Shown: positions 11,286 through 23,375 of the stretch, piece by piece
Numbering within the stretch: the first letter of the stretch is position 1
Layout: the number at the start of each line of letters is the position of its first letter
Source of the DNA: Neurospora intermedia
Lineage: Eukaryota; Ascomycota; Sordariomycetes; Sordariales; Sordariaceae
Length of the DNA: 64,000 nt
Direction of reading: 5' to 3'
Assembly (NCBI GenBank): GCA_037102815.1
Contig: BTPP01000001.1
Span: 2,443,001 to 2,507,000, forward strand
Position numbers and translations under genes: made by a program
Notes under the pieces: generated by a model
The model's database searches: none
Seen by the model: the letters and a program-made list of their open reading frames with translations, nothing else
What the model was told of the DNA's origin: nothing

Positions 11286-14200
11286 TTCAACAAAAGCGGC
11301 CTGTCTTCTCGCAATCTACTACCATGGTTGGAATTATGTGGGAGTTGGCCACTTGGGATCTACGCATCATCTTCGCCTACGCGAAACACCCACAACCTTC
11401 AGCATCGCAGCGACAACGCTTGACCTGTTTAGCTGCCTCATGGATATCAACTCGACATTCCACGTTGCCTCGAGGTCGAATAGCAGCGGATTTGGAGAGT
11501 CTGGACCAGAGTGTCCTGATCGATCGACGCAACTTTCGGCGATCACTGTGGCAATTTCCTCTTCGGCGGATGTTTCCCTCCTGCAACACAGCCCACGATA
11601 TCTTTGCTACAGGCACTTGAAACACCGCCATCCTCGCGGTGGCAACAAGTGTTAACCATTGATCGGTCTATTCTGCGGACAAGAATGTCGACATGCTAAT
11701 ATCCATTCACAACCGCGACGCATCCAGCCGGGCCGCCACAAAAGAAGGCGCCCAGTGCAAACATATGTCTGCAGCGGTCTTGCTTTCAACGACTATGTTT
11801 TCAAGCTACTTTTACACCTTGACTACCTCGGCTCGCCAACTATTGTCCTCACACCGAGTGAAGGGCCAGCCAAGAGTAAAGATTGAGGTTTTTGGAATTC
11901 TCTCCGAGTTCCCGAGTCACCGAGTTGACTATCTCGAAATGATGAGCCTTGCTGTGACGTTTGAATGCGACGGTCGCGGCTCATCACAGTCCAGGGATCG
12001 AATTTGCTATCTTTCCCATTCTCGGATTCTCGTCATTGCGCGTCAAAGGCACATGCTACGAGATCTTGGGAACGTCACTGGGCTACCAACAACAACCGAC
12101 TTTGGACTTGGTGCTGCCTATCACAGGCGGCGGCCGACCAATGGCGGTTGAGGTCGCTAGACTACCCCTCATTTTTCTGATTTTGTGCTGCCCCCTCCGC
12201 ACATCCCCTGCCCAGTGCCAAGCCACTGACGTAGACTTGCTTGGGTCCTGCTCTCGTCTTGGAGTGGGGATGCCATTAATCGGCAAAGGAGATCCAGGGG
12301 CACCGGGGGATTACCAGCAGCGAGGAAGGGCTGGTTTTTTTTTTCTTGTGCAATTGGATTTGTGCAATTGGACTGTTTTTGTACATTTTGTATTTTGATA
12401 TCAACATTTTGTCATTTGAGCGAGGCGCTGGGATTTGCTTTTCATGCATTACACACTTTACACTGGACGGAGTGGAAAGGAAAGGACGGTAACAAAATGG
12501 CGGAAGGGGGATAACTGGCTGGACTGGATACCTGGTGGCTTTTTAGTGCACACACGGGATCTTGGATATGGGAAACATCAATACAACCTTGAGCCTGATG
12601 GCTTTCTGATTCTTCAGCAAACCAATTCTTGATACTTTCCCTTTGCAAACTTGTGATTTGTTTTTTTTTCAATGAGCAGATATCATTATCCTCTCGACCA
12701 TCTCTCCCCCTCCGCTTCTTCCATTGATATGTGTGCAGCATCTCACAGCGAGTGAACCCCAAAGTGAGCTTTACTCCTGTCGTAGCTAGACAGCATGCAG
12801 GCCAGGCAGGTTTTCTGCTCGTCTCCTTGGTTCGCTGCAGACAATAGTGCCATTTGACACATCAACAGCTGCTAAATTTGTACCACAACGGTTCCCCGCG
12901 TCAGCAAAAGCCTCCATTCGCAAGTTCGGGGTTATTCCCCATGGGCTGTTCTCATCAATCTACATATCAATCAACTCGTGTTCTTTTCTGCGGGCGATAT
13001 CTCCTTTTCCATCCTCGCGATCCCCCATCTCGCTTTGTGAACCTGCATTTCCTGCAGAGCCATCGAAGCCATTCCCGTCGTGCCATCCAATGCATTGAAA
13101 GACGAAATGTGGAGAAGGTACCGCAAAGCTACAGCTCCAATTGTTCGTTGTTCTCCAATCGCACACCTCCAAGCTCCATTCAAGCTCCTCATAGCTCCTC
13201 TCCGGCCCCCCTTCCCGTTGCAGTTGCTTCAACGTACATCAACGCCAACGCAACTGTATCAATCAGTGATTGAGTCGACAAGTCAGTCAGTCGGTTAAGT
13301 AGTTGCTACCTACCTACCTACATTCCACATCATCGCTTGACATATGCGCTCGCTTCGCTTGGTGCGTATTGCGTGGCGGCGGCTGTGAAAGACCTCGACA
13401 GACTTCGTTCTTGGAAGAGTCGGAATCATGCCACGCGGCATTGCCCTCGGCTAGCTGCAAGACTCCGTAGGAGGAAAGAAGAAGGAAGATGACCGCAGCA
13501 AACGCACATATTCTGCATTCATTATCCATCTTTGTCAAGATGCATTTTCCCATCCAGGAAGTCACCACTATCACTATTTTTGGGCTCTTTGGCGGTTTCC
13601 TTACCGGACTACTCCCGCAATGAGTCTCTGGTCCGACAAACAACACAAAGGCGGGTTTCGCAGCGCAGGTGTCGCTGGCTTTCAGAGGAGCTTCTCAACT
13701 TGGATTTCTGCCCCTGTTCGCCGATGCAGCTGCGGCCTGTCAATAGTCGGATGATGGTGTCATGTGGGGTCACAAGATGGCCCTATGTGCAAGAAAGATG
13801 GGTCCATGAGCCGGTTAAAATCTGTCACTAGAATTTCCTTTCTTCTGTCGGTTACGGTTTTTGACACTTGGTGGTTTTACGGATTGTGTCATACTGTATG
13901 TATACTTCGCGCTTCCCAATGACAGCCCGAGGGCCGGCAAAGGCGGTGGACGCTTCAGCCCCCCCGCATTGCACTAAACCAGAAATTGTTCATGATTGAC
14001 TTTTTTTTTTTTTAGCGCAACCAGCCTCACTTTTGTCTTACAATATGGGTGTACCCGTGTATCACAATCCCACACCGGATTTGGTCGGTGGAAAACATGG
14101 ATTTAACACCTCTCAGTCTACATAGGTAGGTATAGGACACAAACACCAGCTTTCAGAAACCTACCAGCAGCACCTACTATATGTAGTACCTTACTGTGAA

Positions 14201-17200
14201 CCCTATATAGCTAGCTGGTAAGCACTATCACTACGAACCACGTTAGTTCTGAAACATACATATACCTGGATCAGTTATTCAATAGTTCATCAGATAGTCC
14301 TGCAGATCTAAGGGTTTCTGGGGTCCTCGTCAGTACTACACCAAGACATCATCAACTTTGGTTTTATGGTGTAGGCTGAGTAATGTTGGACAAGCATATG
14401 ATGTGGTGTACTTCAAAAGCCGATAGCTCCAGTTATCTCCACTATCTTTATATCACATAAGATTGATGACGAACGCTGATCAATGTGTGGAGAGGGCACG
14501 ATGGGTGTATGCAAAGTTAAGATGGAAGAGTCCAGCGATTACAAATATACGGTCATAGGGTGATAAGTACCTGAAACTGCTGAAAGAGATGATGTATTGT
14601 AAATCCTGGAGACAAGAGACCCTACATGCTTGAATGTACAGATCTGGGGCATGCCTTATGTCTTGAACTGATGGTTTGATTTGAAGCATCGAAAAGCCTT
14701 ACTGCATCAACATCAGAATCATTAGAGACAAAGCCCTGTTGATGCTTCACTACCATCATCTGGATTGGATGTCATGGCTCGCTTGTCAACCTAGATAGCA
14801 GGGCTAACCAAGATCACAGGGCACCATGATGAACCATGGGAAGGCTGTCAACAAACATAACCTGCCCTCACACGACACGTGTTGGGATCCATGCTTTGGG
14901 AAGTGATAATCTTGGGTACAAGATACAATCGGCTGTCAAACTGATGTGTGTCAGGGTTAGGGGTACGGTATCGTATCGTCTTTTCCCTCTTTATCGGCGA
15001 TGGTCGCTGCAGTTCATCATGATTGGATGCTACGGAACCTGTTCCTGTTCATCTTTGTACATATCGGGTTATGAGAACAACTTGAAACTTGGGGACAAGG
15101 CTGTTGAGATTGACATATAGATCGAGAGGCTGTTGTTCGAAGACCGAAACAACGACAACGATAGTAACATGGAAAACTCGCTGCAAGTTCTCTACAAAAC
15201 AAAAATAGGACAGGAGACTGAAATGTAGGGACTTCACGGCCCGCTCCACGGTCCACCTTCATACATAGAATTGTCCTTGGCACTTTCAAGTTTGCACTCG
15301 GCGACGATGACCGCTGCCCCACGACAATTTCGGGCTCGGGGATATGGAGGTGAAACTCGGCGAGTTGACACAAGGCCTTGCGCGCACACACACTATCCCG
15401 CTTGGGTCTCCACCGTATCTCCGTGATCTTCGTAGTTACGGTCACCTTTGGTATTGAAGACAATGATGACGCCAAGTAGACTAGGTATTGAACGACGGGT
15501 ACATAGCACGCCTCGCTACCAGTGACAGCGGATGGCCGAGAATCCCTTTACAACCCTAGCCCAGCCAGCCGTGCAGCCGTACCTGACATGAGGCACTTTG
15601 GGCTCTGCTTCTTCTGGCAGGATCACTCACGTAGTGTAGTATCTAGGGCTTCCGGGGGAGGAGTCGTCGTAAAAACAGGGCTTGATTCGCTTTTACCAGG
15701 CATCCACTGACACCGGCGGCGGCGGCGGCAAGGTTGACGAGTCGCGCGTCGAGAAGATTTCGACATAGGATTTCGTCAGGGACACGGGTCTAACGGCGGG
15801 CAAAACAGGACCCCTTTCTTCCCTGTCACTCTCTCGTGCGTCCTGTAGGGGTCATTGGCTGTAATCGGGCGAAAAGACTCCATTTGCTGTCCAAGGTATG
15901 GAGTGTGGAAGCTATTCGGAGCTAGATGAAGAAGAAATGTGGTTGTACTTGGCGAGTTTTCGGTTGCAGTGCGAGGGCCTTCCGAAAAAGGAATCACTCG
16001 TCTCCGCTTGGTGACGACATTGTGCATTTCCCGCAGCCGAATAGCCGCTAAATATATCTAAATGTGTTTTGGTATTTGATTAGGCTATGAGATTATAGGT
16101 TGTGAGGCCGAAAAGGGGGTTCGTGAGAGGGTCGTTGAACGACATCGAGAGGGTCAGGTCGGGCGGGGTTGGCCCCATCACGACCCTCCGATTCCCCGGG
16201 TCCCGGACCCCCGCTTGCTCGTCTTTTTCTTTCCCCGAGTGGCCGCTGAAATCGCTGAATGACCGAGTCGCTTGGGTTGAGGTTGTTCAAATCCTTCGAA
16301 AACATATCCACTGCAATGCTGGTTTCATCTTTCATTGATGTCAAGTTACACACACACGAGAAGGGTCCCGCATCTGCGCTAAGCTTCTTCCTGTGCGCGA
16401 TCGCGAGGAACGATCTACTCAAGCATCAAATGCATCGCAACCCTGATTTTCGACAAAGTGATTCGCAACATGCCATGCCACACCCTAACCCGCGCCAACG
16501 AGTCAACATCGCCAAAATGCTATCGGAGACTCTACCGGCGTTACACTTGTTGGCTGGTCATGCTTACCTCTACCTACATCTCAGTTACATATCATCCTCC
16601 ATGTTGTGCTACACCCTAGTCCATGAACCCCAGTATAGCGTAATTCCCTTTGCTTGCAGATTTCTGCAACTAGAGATACCTCTTGCACATATCAGTGTAT
16701 CACGCTCACCTCTACAAGAGCATTTGTCAGCTTGGCGTTTTCTGGCCTCGTATCGACCTTAGTTCTTACACAACCACACCCTCACACATATCACAACAAC
16801 TGTCACAATAGCTGCAACGAACATATAAATGACAACAGATATCCTATCATGTGATGATGTCCGGCCGACATATACGTCCGTGGGGGGGAGGATTCTTACA
16901 CACTAGGTATCCTCCGATATACGCCGCCTACTGCTGCAGGGTCTTGAGCCCTCACGGAGTTAGCACCAATCGACCGAAGTAACGAGAAGAAGGTAAGCGG
17001 CATCGTAGGGTACAGTATTACATCACTTTCTCGATCTCGATCACACACTTATATTATGCCCCAACGTAGGCATCGCGTCACGGCTTCGGACCCTTGGCTC
17101 TTGAAAGCCGAACAAAGGATAAATTTTGTTGACCAGGCGGGGGTATCAAGGACGTTCTTTCGGAGTGGTTCGGCAAGGAGGGGGTTTTTTTCGTGACAGT

Positions 17201-18685
17201 GTAAAGTGGAAGGGCCGGAGTGCGGTGCGGGCCTGGACACGATCGGGAATCGATGTCATGTTCCCGAACGTGTCGAATTGCGCAATCTTGGACTACACAC
17301 AATTGGTTCAGTTTCCATCATCATCGAATTGTGTGTCGGCTTCTGTGCGACACAGTACCGAAACTCGACGAGAAAACGCCGAAATTGCCTCGCCAGGGAG
17401 ACCAGGGTAACTTAGGGCCAGAAGCTTCTCGCCGCCGGCCATTCACCTTCCTCTCCAGGGGCATGGTGATCGAGGGCACTAGACTGGTTAGCCTAGGGCG
17501 GGATCCCGAACGGGGCCGGAGCTAAGCAGACCATTGGGAAAGCTATGATGCATGGTCTAGATTCGAGTCCGTCCGGGGACAGGGTTGGCTTGCTCCAAAA
17601 CCTTAAGTCGAGATCGCGCAAGTGGCCAAACGACGTTGGGAATAACTTCATATTTCATGCAATGTCACGCATGGTGGCAAATCATAACGGGTCGAGGGGC
17701 GGAGAATAAGCTCCGGTATTCGCAGGGCTGCCTGGTTCGCCTGTTCGGGCTGGGGGATACACTCGAGGACGATGCAGCGAAGAGATGGTCGAGAGAGACA
17801 AATGAGGGGATTCGCACCTTCAGAAGTTGGCCTCGCAAGACAAGCCGTTGACGATGGGGCTTTCCGCATGCGGCCCGACTTGCCAAGCTTGCTAGGGCTT
17901 AACCATCCCGTCGATGCGCTAAACAAATAGTCCAACAGAGACTGGCTTTCGGGTAGGTAAAGCCGAGAAGAGCGAGACTATTTGGAGGAGGTCACCGAAA
18001 CGAGAAGGGAGCAGTTGTTAACCTTGGAGCCCACGATAAACTTGGATACCACGCGGTTCAGCTTGTCAGGACCCGGATGAGCTAAGTAACTACCCGTGCC
18101 AGTTCCTGGCAGAAACCGGGCTGGGCTGCATCATCAAACAGGGTCCAGGGCCTTTACGACTCAAGCTTGAATCGCTCCAATAGGGTGGACGAGTTGGAAA
18201 AGAGGGCCGTAACGACACCCTCGCCAGTACCTGTGGTTTGTGAATAACCTCATTTTCTGGCTCGTGCTTGATCCCGATATCTGCATGCCTGGCTCACCCG
18301 CCTAAGTCGGTACCTCGGGCTCATGTACCCTCACCCTGACCGATGACCTGGCCGCCGATATGATCACCCCTTTACCCGCCGTTCCAGGTCGTTGAATGGA
18401 CGTAATTGGAGGCATCCAGACTCAGTGGATGACACAATGGGGAGCCAAGGTCAATTGTCGGAGGGACCATGGAATTTTTCGAAGGGAAAGAAAACTTGTC
18501 AGGGTCGGTTTCCGAACCCTTTTGCGTGCTCAAAATCCATTCACATGCGCCGGGCCCCGTACGTAGTCTTCTCATATGTCATCACTTGGCTGTCCCAATA
18601 TCGTCAGTCGCATCCCAAGCAAGACCGAGATGACCATTGACGTCCCAGTCAAAGCCCTGTCAACCGTCCATGTGACCTCCCCTGT
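11286..18685. other. 7.4-kb gene-poor stretch
   Basis: This stretch holds the 3' UTR of the CxxC gene and then no supported gene. Frames up to about 167 codons (for example 16259-16762 plus, 15017-15475 minus) carry no recognisable domain. Frames at 11693-11886 and 11961-12150 look slightly protein-like but do not join through credible introns and could be a decayed gene. Simple-sequence tracts include T-runs at 12335-12346, 12660-12669 and 14002-14014, a CTACCTACCTACCTA tract near 13305 and a GGC repeat near 15716. The segment 17.4-18.4 kb is GC-richer, without a recognised RNA gene. Confidence 0.5.
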
Positions 18686-19666
18686 TCACCTCTCAGCCTT
18701 GCCGTCATCCACATCCTTCCGTATCCTCCTCAGCACGGAAACAGCCAACCACCTTTTCCGACCCGTAATATCCAGATCCTCTGCCCCACGATCCCACGCC
18801 CACTCCCGGTCATTCCCGTCGCAGTCCCTTTCCCACAGCCTCTCCACCTCAAGCCCGACCTCCCTCAGCTTCTCCGCATCAAAGAACCCCCGCATCTTCT
18901 CCCGGCCGGTGTGATAGCCGCCCACGACCCACGCCCGCGCGCCCGGGTCATCTTCGCTCAGGAACCACGCGATCGACCGCCGCAGGTTCTCGTGCTGCCA
19001 CGGCATCCACAGGCAGTCGGCGCACAAGACGCGGTCGAACGCGCCCTTGTTCTCCAGCGCCAGCGGCGTCTCCAGGTCGCCCCACCCGTGTCCCTCGACC
19101 GCGACCTCGACGCCCCTTGCGGCACCTTTCTGATCCTTCAGGTTCAGCTCAACATTCTTCCTCAAATTCTCAATCACCACCGGCGCCGGGTAGTCCGTCA
19201 CCAGCACCCTCTTCGCTCCCAGCAGCGCAGCCATGAGGCTCGGCAACCCTGTTCCAGCTCCCATCTCGATCGTCGACCGGCCGCGAATGTCAAAGTCCGC
19301 CAGCGGCGGCACCGCCACCCTTTTCCCTACATCAACCGTCCCCGCGCCTGCGCCGGTCGTGTCCTCTCCCGCCTTCAAACCCAGCGTGCCGGCCTCGATC
19401 AGCTCCGCCAGCAGCAGAGAGGCGTTCCAGAGGAAGTGGCTAAACAGCGAGCGGTCCTCGGCGATCTTGGGGTCGGACAACTCGATCCGCAGCGGCTTGG
19501 ACAGGTGCGGGGACGTGTAATGGAGGGCGGTGGAGGCGTCGCCGTGCTGATTGGTCACGTCGTCGGTGAAGATGACGCCGAGGGAGCCGGCGAAGAGGTC
19601 TTCCGGGTCATCTGAGGATTCGTTCGGGGTGGTGTTTATAAAGGAGAGGCGAGCTGTCAGGGCCAT
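18686..19666 (-). CDS. nnt-1: EFM7/NNT1-type protein methyltransferase
   Basis: A single-exon 326-residue seven-beta-strand SAM-dependent methyltransferase of the METTL21/EFM7 group. The family is known to methylate the N-terminal glycine and adjacent lysine of translation elongation factor eEF1A in yeast; the older name is nicotinamide N-methyltransferase-like. Visible features: HFLWNAS at 77-83, the entry motif of this family; SAM motif I EMGAGTG at 134-140; VLVTDYP at 154-160 after beta-2; and LCADCLW at 214-220, the post-motif segment holding the catalytic region. Length is slightly above the yeast protein (about 260) because of a Gly/Ala/Thr-rich insert at about 98-120. The start is the first ATG of the frame. 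The antisense strand is also open but is explained by the high GC of this gene. The substrate in this organism is inferred from the family. Confidence 0.85.
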   Translation of the reverse strand: MALTARLSFINTTPNESSDDPEDLFAGSLGVIFTDDVTNQHGDASTALHYTSPHLSKPLRIELSDPKIAEDRSLFSHFLWNASLLLAELIEAGTLGLKAGEDTTGAGAGTVDVGKRVAVPPLADFDIRGRSTIEMGAGTGLPSLMAALLGAKRVLVTDYPAPVVIENLRKNVELNLKDQKGAARGVEVAVEGHGWGDLETPLALENKGAFDRVLCADCLWMPWQHENLRRSIAWFLSEDDPGARAWVVGGYHTGREKMRGFFDAEKLREVGLEVERLWERDCDGNDREWAWDRGAEDLDITGRKRWLAVSVLRRIRKDVDDGKAER

Positions 19667-20807
19667 TCTTTCTTTCTTTTCGTTTGGGTTTGAATAGGGT
19701 AGGTTGGGTTGGATTTTTTGATTTTGATTTGGATCGGCAAGCGTCGATACGTTGAGTAGGTAAGTACCTAAGCAGGTGAATTTTTTTGATGGTGAAGGTA
19801 AGTTTGGTGCGATGTGGTTTAAATGTGTTGATGAGAAGAGGTCGAAGTTGGATTCAATGGAGTGATGTGGTTCCGATGCGATGTGACGATCAGACGTCTG
19901 TCCCTTTGCAGAAGAATTGTTCTGAGGCTCTGATAGCAGCAGGGGGGAGTGAAGATCCTCTGATCCTCACAGGTACCGGTAGGTTGGCTCGTTGGCAGGC
20001 TGCTTGAAAATCTTAACCGGAGGAGACCGTTTGTGTAGTCGGAAAATTTTTGATTCGTTGATACGATACTGCAGCTCGTCATTTGTCGCTGTTAAGCCTC
20101 TAAGAAATGACATGGAAGATGCTGAACCCTCACTGATATGTCACCTCGAACCGACGAGTGAAGCGATCACAGTGGGGTGTTTCTCGCGACTTTTGGCGGG
20201 GCAGCCCTCGAAGCAAACTTTGGTGGGCCTAGACTGAGGTAGGGCCATGAGTTTAGGGTATTGACTATCCTTTTAATGCCAGGGTTTTTAATGTTCTCCA
20301 CAATCCAGTTGGTGACAACAACCTCTTTGAGTAAACACTTGGTGAATGATGCATTTCCTGGGTCAAAGGAAACCTTCAAGAAATCGGGTTGAGTTAGACG
20401 TCTACTAACACAATGTCTATGAAATGCTACCTTTATCGAGTTTGGATATTGCTGGCCACTCTTCTCACGACCCATTTCTTCCTGGTTCCGTCAGGAAAGA
20501 TATAGAGATCAAAGGATCTAGGGTAGGTTGTGGATGACAAACAAACACCCGATTAAAGGTATTCAAGGTAACTGAGATTGGAAGAGAGGTAAAAGTAGAC
20601 TCAAGACTCTATTCAACTAAGCAGTAATGAAACAGGTAGCGTAGCATCATCCAACAGGCAAACTAGACCACATCAACCCCATCTCAACACAAACGCCTTT
20701 TCAACTCTCCTCCTTTTCCTTTTTTCTTTTTTTGCTTCGTTAACTTTCGTCCTCCAAAGCTGCCGGCTAGTCGTCAAACGACCTCACAAATTGAGACTCA
20801 GAATCAT
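19667..20807. other. intergenic region between two minus-strand genes
   Basis: The region holds the upstream region of the EFM7-type gene (left part; TAGGTAAGTACCTA near 19757) and the 3' UTR of the heme-oxygenase-like gene (right part, T-rich around 20714-20741). No frame longer than about 100 codons has a recognisable product. Confidence 0.6.
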
Positions 20808-23375
20808 TTAAACATTCCCGCCAGCACCACCAGCAAAAGCACCCTTTAAGCCACCCCCAACCCACCCAGCAGCCTTCACCACCATCGTTACCGGCATGAA
20901 CGTCCACCCAAGCATACTCCTCATGCTTCCCACCCCCCAGACGGCACCAATGAAACCCAGCACAAAGACAAACTTCCACATGAACCTTACAGGCCCAATA
21001 GCCAATAGCGACAGTTCCTTGCTCTTTTCCTTTAACCTTTCTTTGCCACGCTTCAGCTTCTCCTCAGCATGGTCTATTTTGACTTTTAGCTTGTCTTGAC
21101 CGTGGATTAGCTTGTTCTTCATCTTGGCTCTGAGACTTAGTGCCGATGAAGAAGTAGAAGTAGAGGCAGCCTCGGTAACGGTCTCGGTGACTACCACTTC
21201 GTTGCTGGCACCACCATCACCACCACCACCATCAGTGCCTTCAATCTTCTTCTCTACCTTGGTAATATGAGAAGAGAACCAGGACTTGATGTTGTGTCGT
21301 GAGGACGAAGATGAGGAAGATCTTTTCAAGGACGGCCTGTTACCATCACCACCAGCGTCTTCCGCTGTCGATATGCCTGTTGCAGATTTGGCTTGGTAGG
21401 ACTCTTCACCACTAGCAGCAGCAGCAGCAGCAGCGAGCTGTCGATCATCACTGCTGCTGTTGCTTTCTACCCTTTCCATCATCGCAGTGTCCGTAATTGT
21501 AACAGATATGGTTCCATGTTGTCCAAGGTCACGGTCCGCCGCTGCTACCTCCGTCCTTTGTTGCTGCTTTTGCGATTGCTCAATCTGCTTATCAGAATCA
21601 GAAGAGTCATCAGCATCAGATCCGTCGACGCCAGCGATGTGGATGGGTACAGTGGGAAGAGAAGGTGCATCCCCACCAGTAGCTGAGTTATTGTCCGACA
21701 TTGGTGACACCTTATCGGCGGATGATTTTGGTCGACGTTCTGCCTCCTCTTCCAGTTCCTGGTAACTTTCGGAGTCCTTTGGCTCGGCAGTTCTTTTGCT
21801 GTTGCCACCCGCGGATGGTTTCTTGAACCTGACGGATTTGCCTCGGATGAGGAGGGAAGCCGTTTCCGACGACGATGATGGCTGAGCACCGGCTAGTGTT
21901 CCTTGCGCATCCATGCTGCTGTTGAGCGGTTCGCCCAGGCTTCCGAGCCCCGAGGGGGATGGCAGCTCCGATGTGTAACGGGTGGTGATCGCCTTGATCT
22001 CAGGGTTCTCTGGCAAGGTATGGCTTTCTGAGTCCTCATCGATTGACATGGATTCAGAATGGTTATGGGAGCTGCGGTGGGTAGTCCGGAGACCCCGTTC
22101 TCTCGAGACAGCAATGCTGTCACGTAGTCGACCGCCTTGTTCCATGGGCCGGAGCAAAGAAGCTACCAGGTATGGAGATGGCACGTCTGTTCTATCGCCG
22201 CGTTCGCCAAATGGCTCATCGATAGAGACAGACCGCGAACGACGATGGTTTCTCATGCCGGGAACCGTTCGGACTCCCCGTTCCTTTGAGAGAACAATAC
22301 TGTCGCGTACCCGACCGCCAAATTCCGCCGGTTTGAGAAGCGAAGGCCCCGGTGAGGGTGGGGGTGAAGGTGTATCAGCATCAGCATCGGCTCTCGTCAC
22401 GTCAATATCCAAGACGCTGTCATCTTTGGTGCCCTCCAAGAAGACATGATCCAGCTGGGAGACAAGCGCAAGCATATGTTCGAAAACATAGACAGATTCG
22501 TGAACAATCCTTGCCCGCTCCGAAGTCGTGAGAAGATCCTCCGCCTCCACCAAGCGTCTCTTAAACTCGCGCTTCAGATCTTCTCCATCCTGACTGGTAT
22601 TGAAGTGGAAGAACCGGAGGCGCTGACTCATTGGCGCCGTCGCGTGGGACTTGTCCGGATATGCGCATGCTTTACCAAATGGCATGATGGGGTCACACCT
22701 GGTCTTCCAGAACTCCGGGCCCGCCTTTTCCAACGAGCTTCTGAGGATTCGGCCTCCAGAGAAGAGCGCCATGTAAAGGACCCATGCATAGGCGAGTAAG
22801 ACAGGTGGACTCTCGCCCACAGATTGTTTTATATGGGTGATAAACTTTTTTAGGTTTCCATTTCGAGCTGCAACCTCAATCTGCTCGTCCACCATTTCCT
22901 TGGACCAGCCTGTCAGGCAGCCTATATCGGCCCGTAGGCAGTCGGCTCGCATGAGACCTGGAATACGAAGGCTTTCGAGGATGGAAAATATTCGCTCAGA
23001 GGTGCCGGGGCGTTGCGATAGGCCCGCATCGTCGCCATCGTGAAATGGGACGCGGTGTGAGGTCTTCGGGTCGAGGAGAAACCGGTCTTTCTCCTGCGGT
23101 GGTTGAGGAGAAGATGGTCTGTTATGATATGGGGACGAATTCCTGAATTCTTTCGTCTGCTCCTTGTGGGAAAGAAGGATCATGTACCATAGCGTCTCGA
23201 AGGTGGTGTATACCGGAGCTACGTGAAGCAGACCAGATACGTAGGTCGAGGGTGTATTTGCAGCCGGAGGTAAAGCCAGAGGGAGACGGCGGATGATCTG
23301 ACTGTTAAGCTGGGTATGCACCAATCTCGTAGCCGCGTTGATCTGGTCTCCGAGGTGGGAATAATGGGTTTCCAT
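20808..23375 (-). CDS. heme-oxygenase-like protein with C-terminal membrane anchor
   Basis: An 855-residue single-exon protein. The N-terminal part (about 10-315) has the heme-oxygenase-like fold signature: a candidate proximal histidine at position 20 (TRLVHTQL), the YVSGLLHVAPVYTTFETLW helix at 45-63, and a distal-helix remnant LFSGGRILR at 204-212, where canonical enzymes have GDLSGGQ. The aspartate of that motif is replaced, so activity is doubtful. The middle (about 320-760) is long, Ser-rich and charged, with two near-repeats (residues ~345-380 and ~400-435, each with LLKPAEFGGRVRDSI-like text) and poly-Ala and poly-Ser runs. A lysine-rich amphipathic stretch then leads to a hydrophobic segment at about 796-815 and a second at about 824-838, suggesting tail anchoring. 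The true enzymatic role is unknown; heme binding is inferred from fold only. Confidence 0.8.
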   Translation of the reverse strand: METHYSHLGDQINAATRLVHTQLNSQIIRRLPLALPPAANTPSTYVSGLLHVAPVYTTFETLWYMILLSHKEQTKEFRNSSPYHNRPSSPQPPQEKDRFLLDPKTSHRVPFHDGDDAGLSQRPGTSERIFSILESLRIPGLMRADCLRADIGCLTGWSKEMVDEQIEVAARNGNLKKFITHIKQSVGESPPVLLAYAWVLYMALFSGGRILRSSLEKAGPEFWKTRCDPIMPFGKACAYPDKSHATAPMSQRLRFFHFNTSQDGEDLKREFKRRLVEAEDLLTTSERARIVHESVYVFEHMLALVSQLDHVFLEGTKDDSVLDIDVTRADADADTPSPPPSPGPSLLKPAEFGGRVRDSIVLSKERGVRTVPGMRNHRRSRSVSIDEPFGERGDRTDVPSPYLVASLLRPMEQGGRLRDSIAVSRERGLRTTHRSSHNHSESMSIDEDSESHTLPENPEIKAITTRYTSELPSPSGLGSLGEPLNSSMDAQGTLAGAQPSSSSETASLLIRGKSVRFKKPSAGGNSKRTAEPKDSESYQELEEEAERRPKSSADKVSPMSDNNSATGGDAPSLPTVPIHIAGVDGSDADDSSDSDKQIEQSQKQQQRTEVAAADRDLGQHGTISVTITDTAMMERVESNSSSDDRQLAAAAAAASGEESYQAKSATGISTAEDAGGDGNRPSLKRSSSSSSSRHNIKSWFSSHITKVEKKIEGTDGGGGDGGASNEVVVTETVTEAASTSTSSSALSLRAKMKNKLIHGQDKLKVKIDHAEEKLKRGKERLKEKSKELSLLAIGPVRFMWKFVFVLGFIGAVWGVGSMRSMLGWTFMPVTMVVKAAGWVGGGLKGAFAGGAGGNV

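Noticed and set aside
11659-12150. Protein-like text downstream of the CxxC gene (for example LAFNDYVFKLLLHLDYLGSP)
   Set aside because: The pieces lie in different frames and no GT-AG intron joins them plausibly. It may be a decayed gene or 3' UTR, but evidence is insufficient.
17446-17580. Segment with ATTCGAGTCCG resembling a tRNA T-loop
   Set aside because: The flanking bases do not pair as a T-stem and no acceptor, D-arm or anticodon arm can be folded.
18911-19615. 234-codon frame antisense to the EFM7-type gene
   Set aside because: No domain; it reads as Arg/Gln/Val-rich text typical of the reverse strand of a GC-rich gene whose sense strand shows clear SAM motifs.
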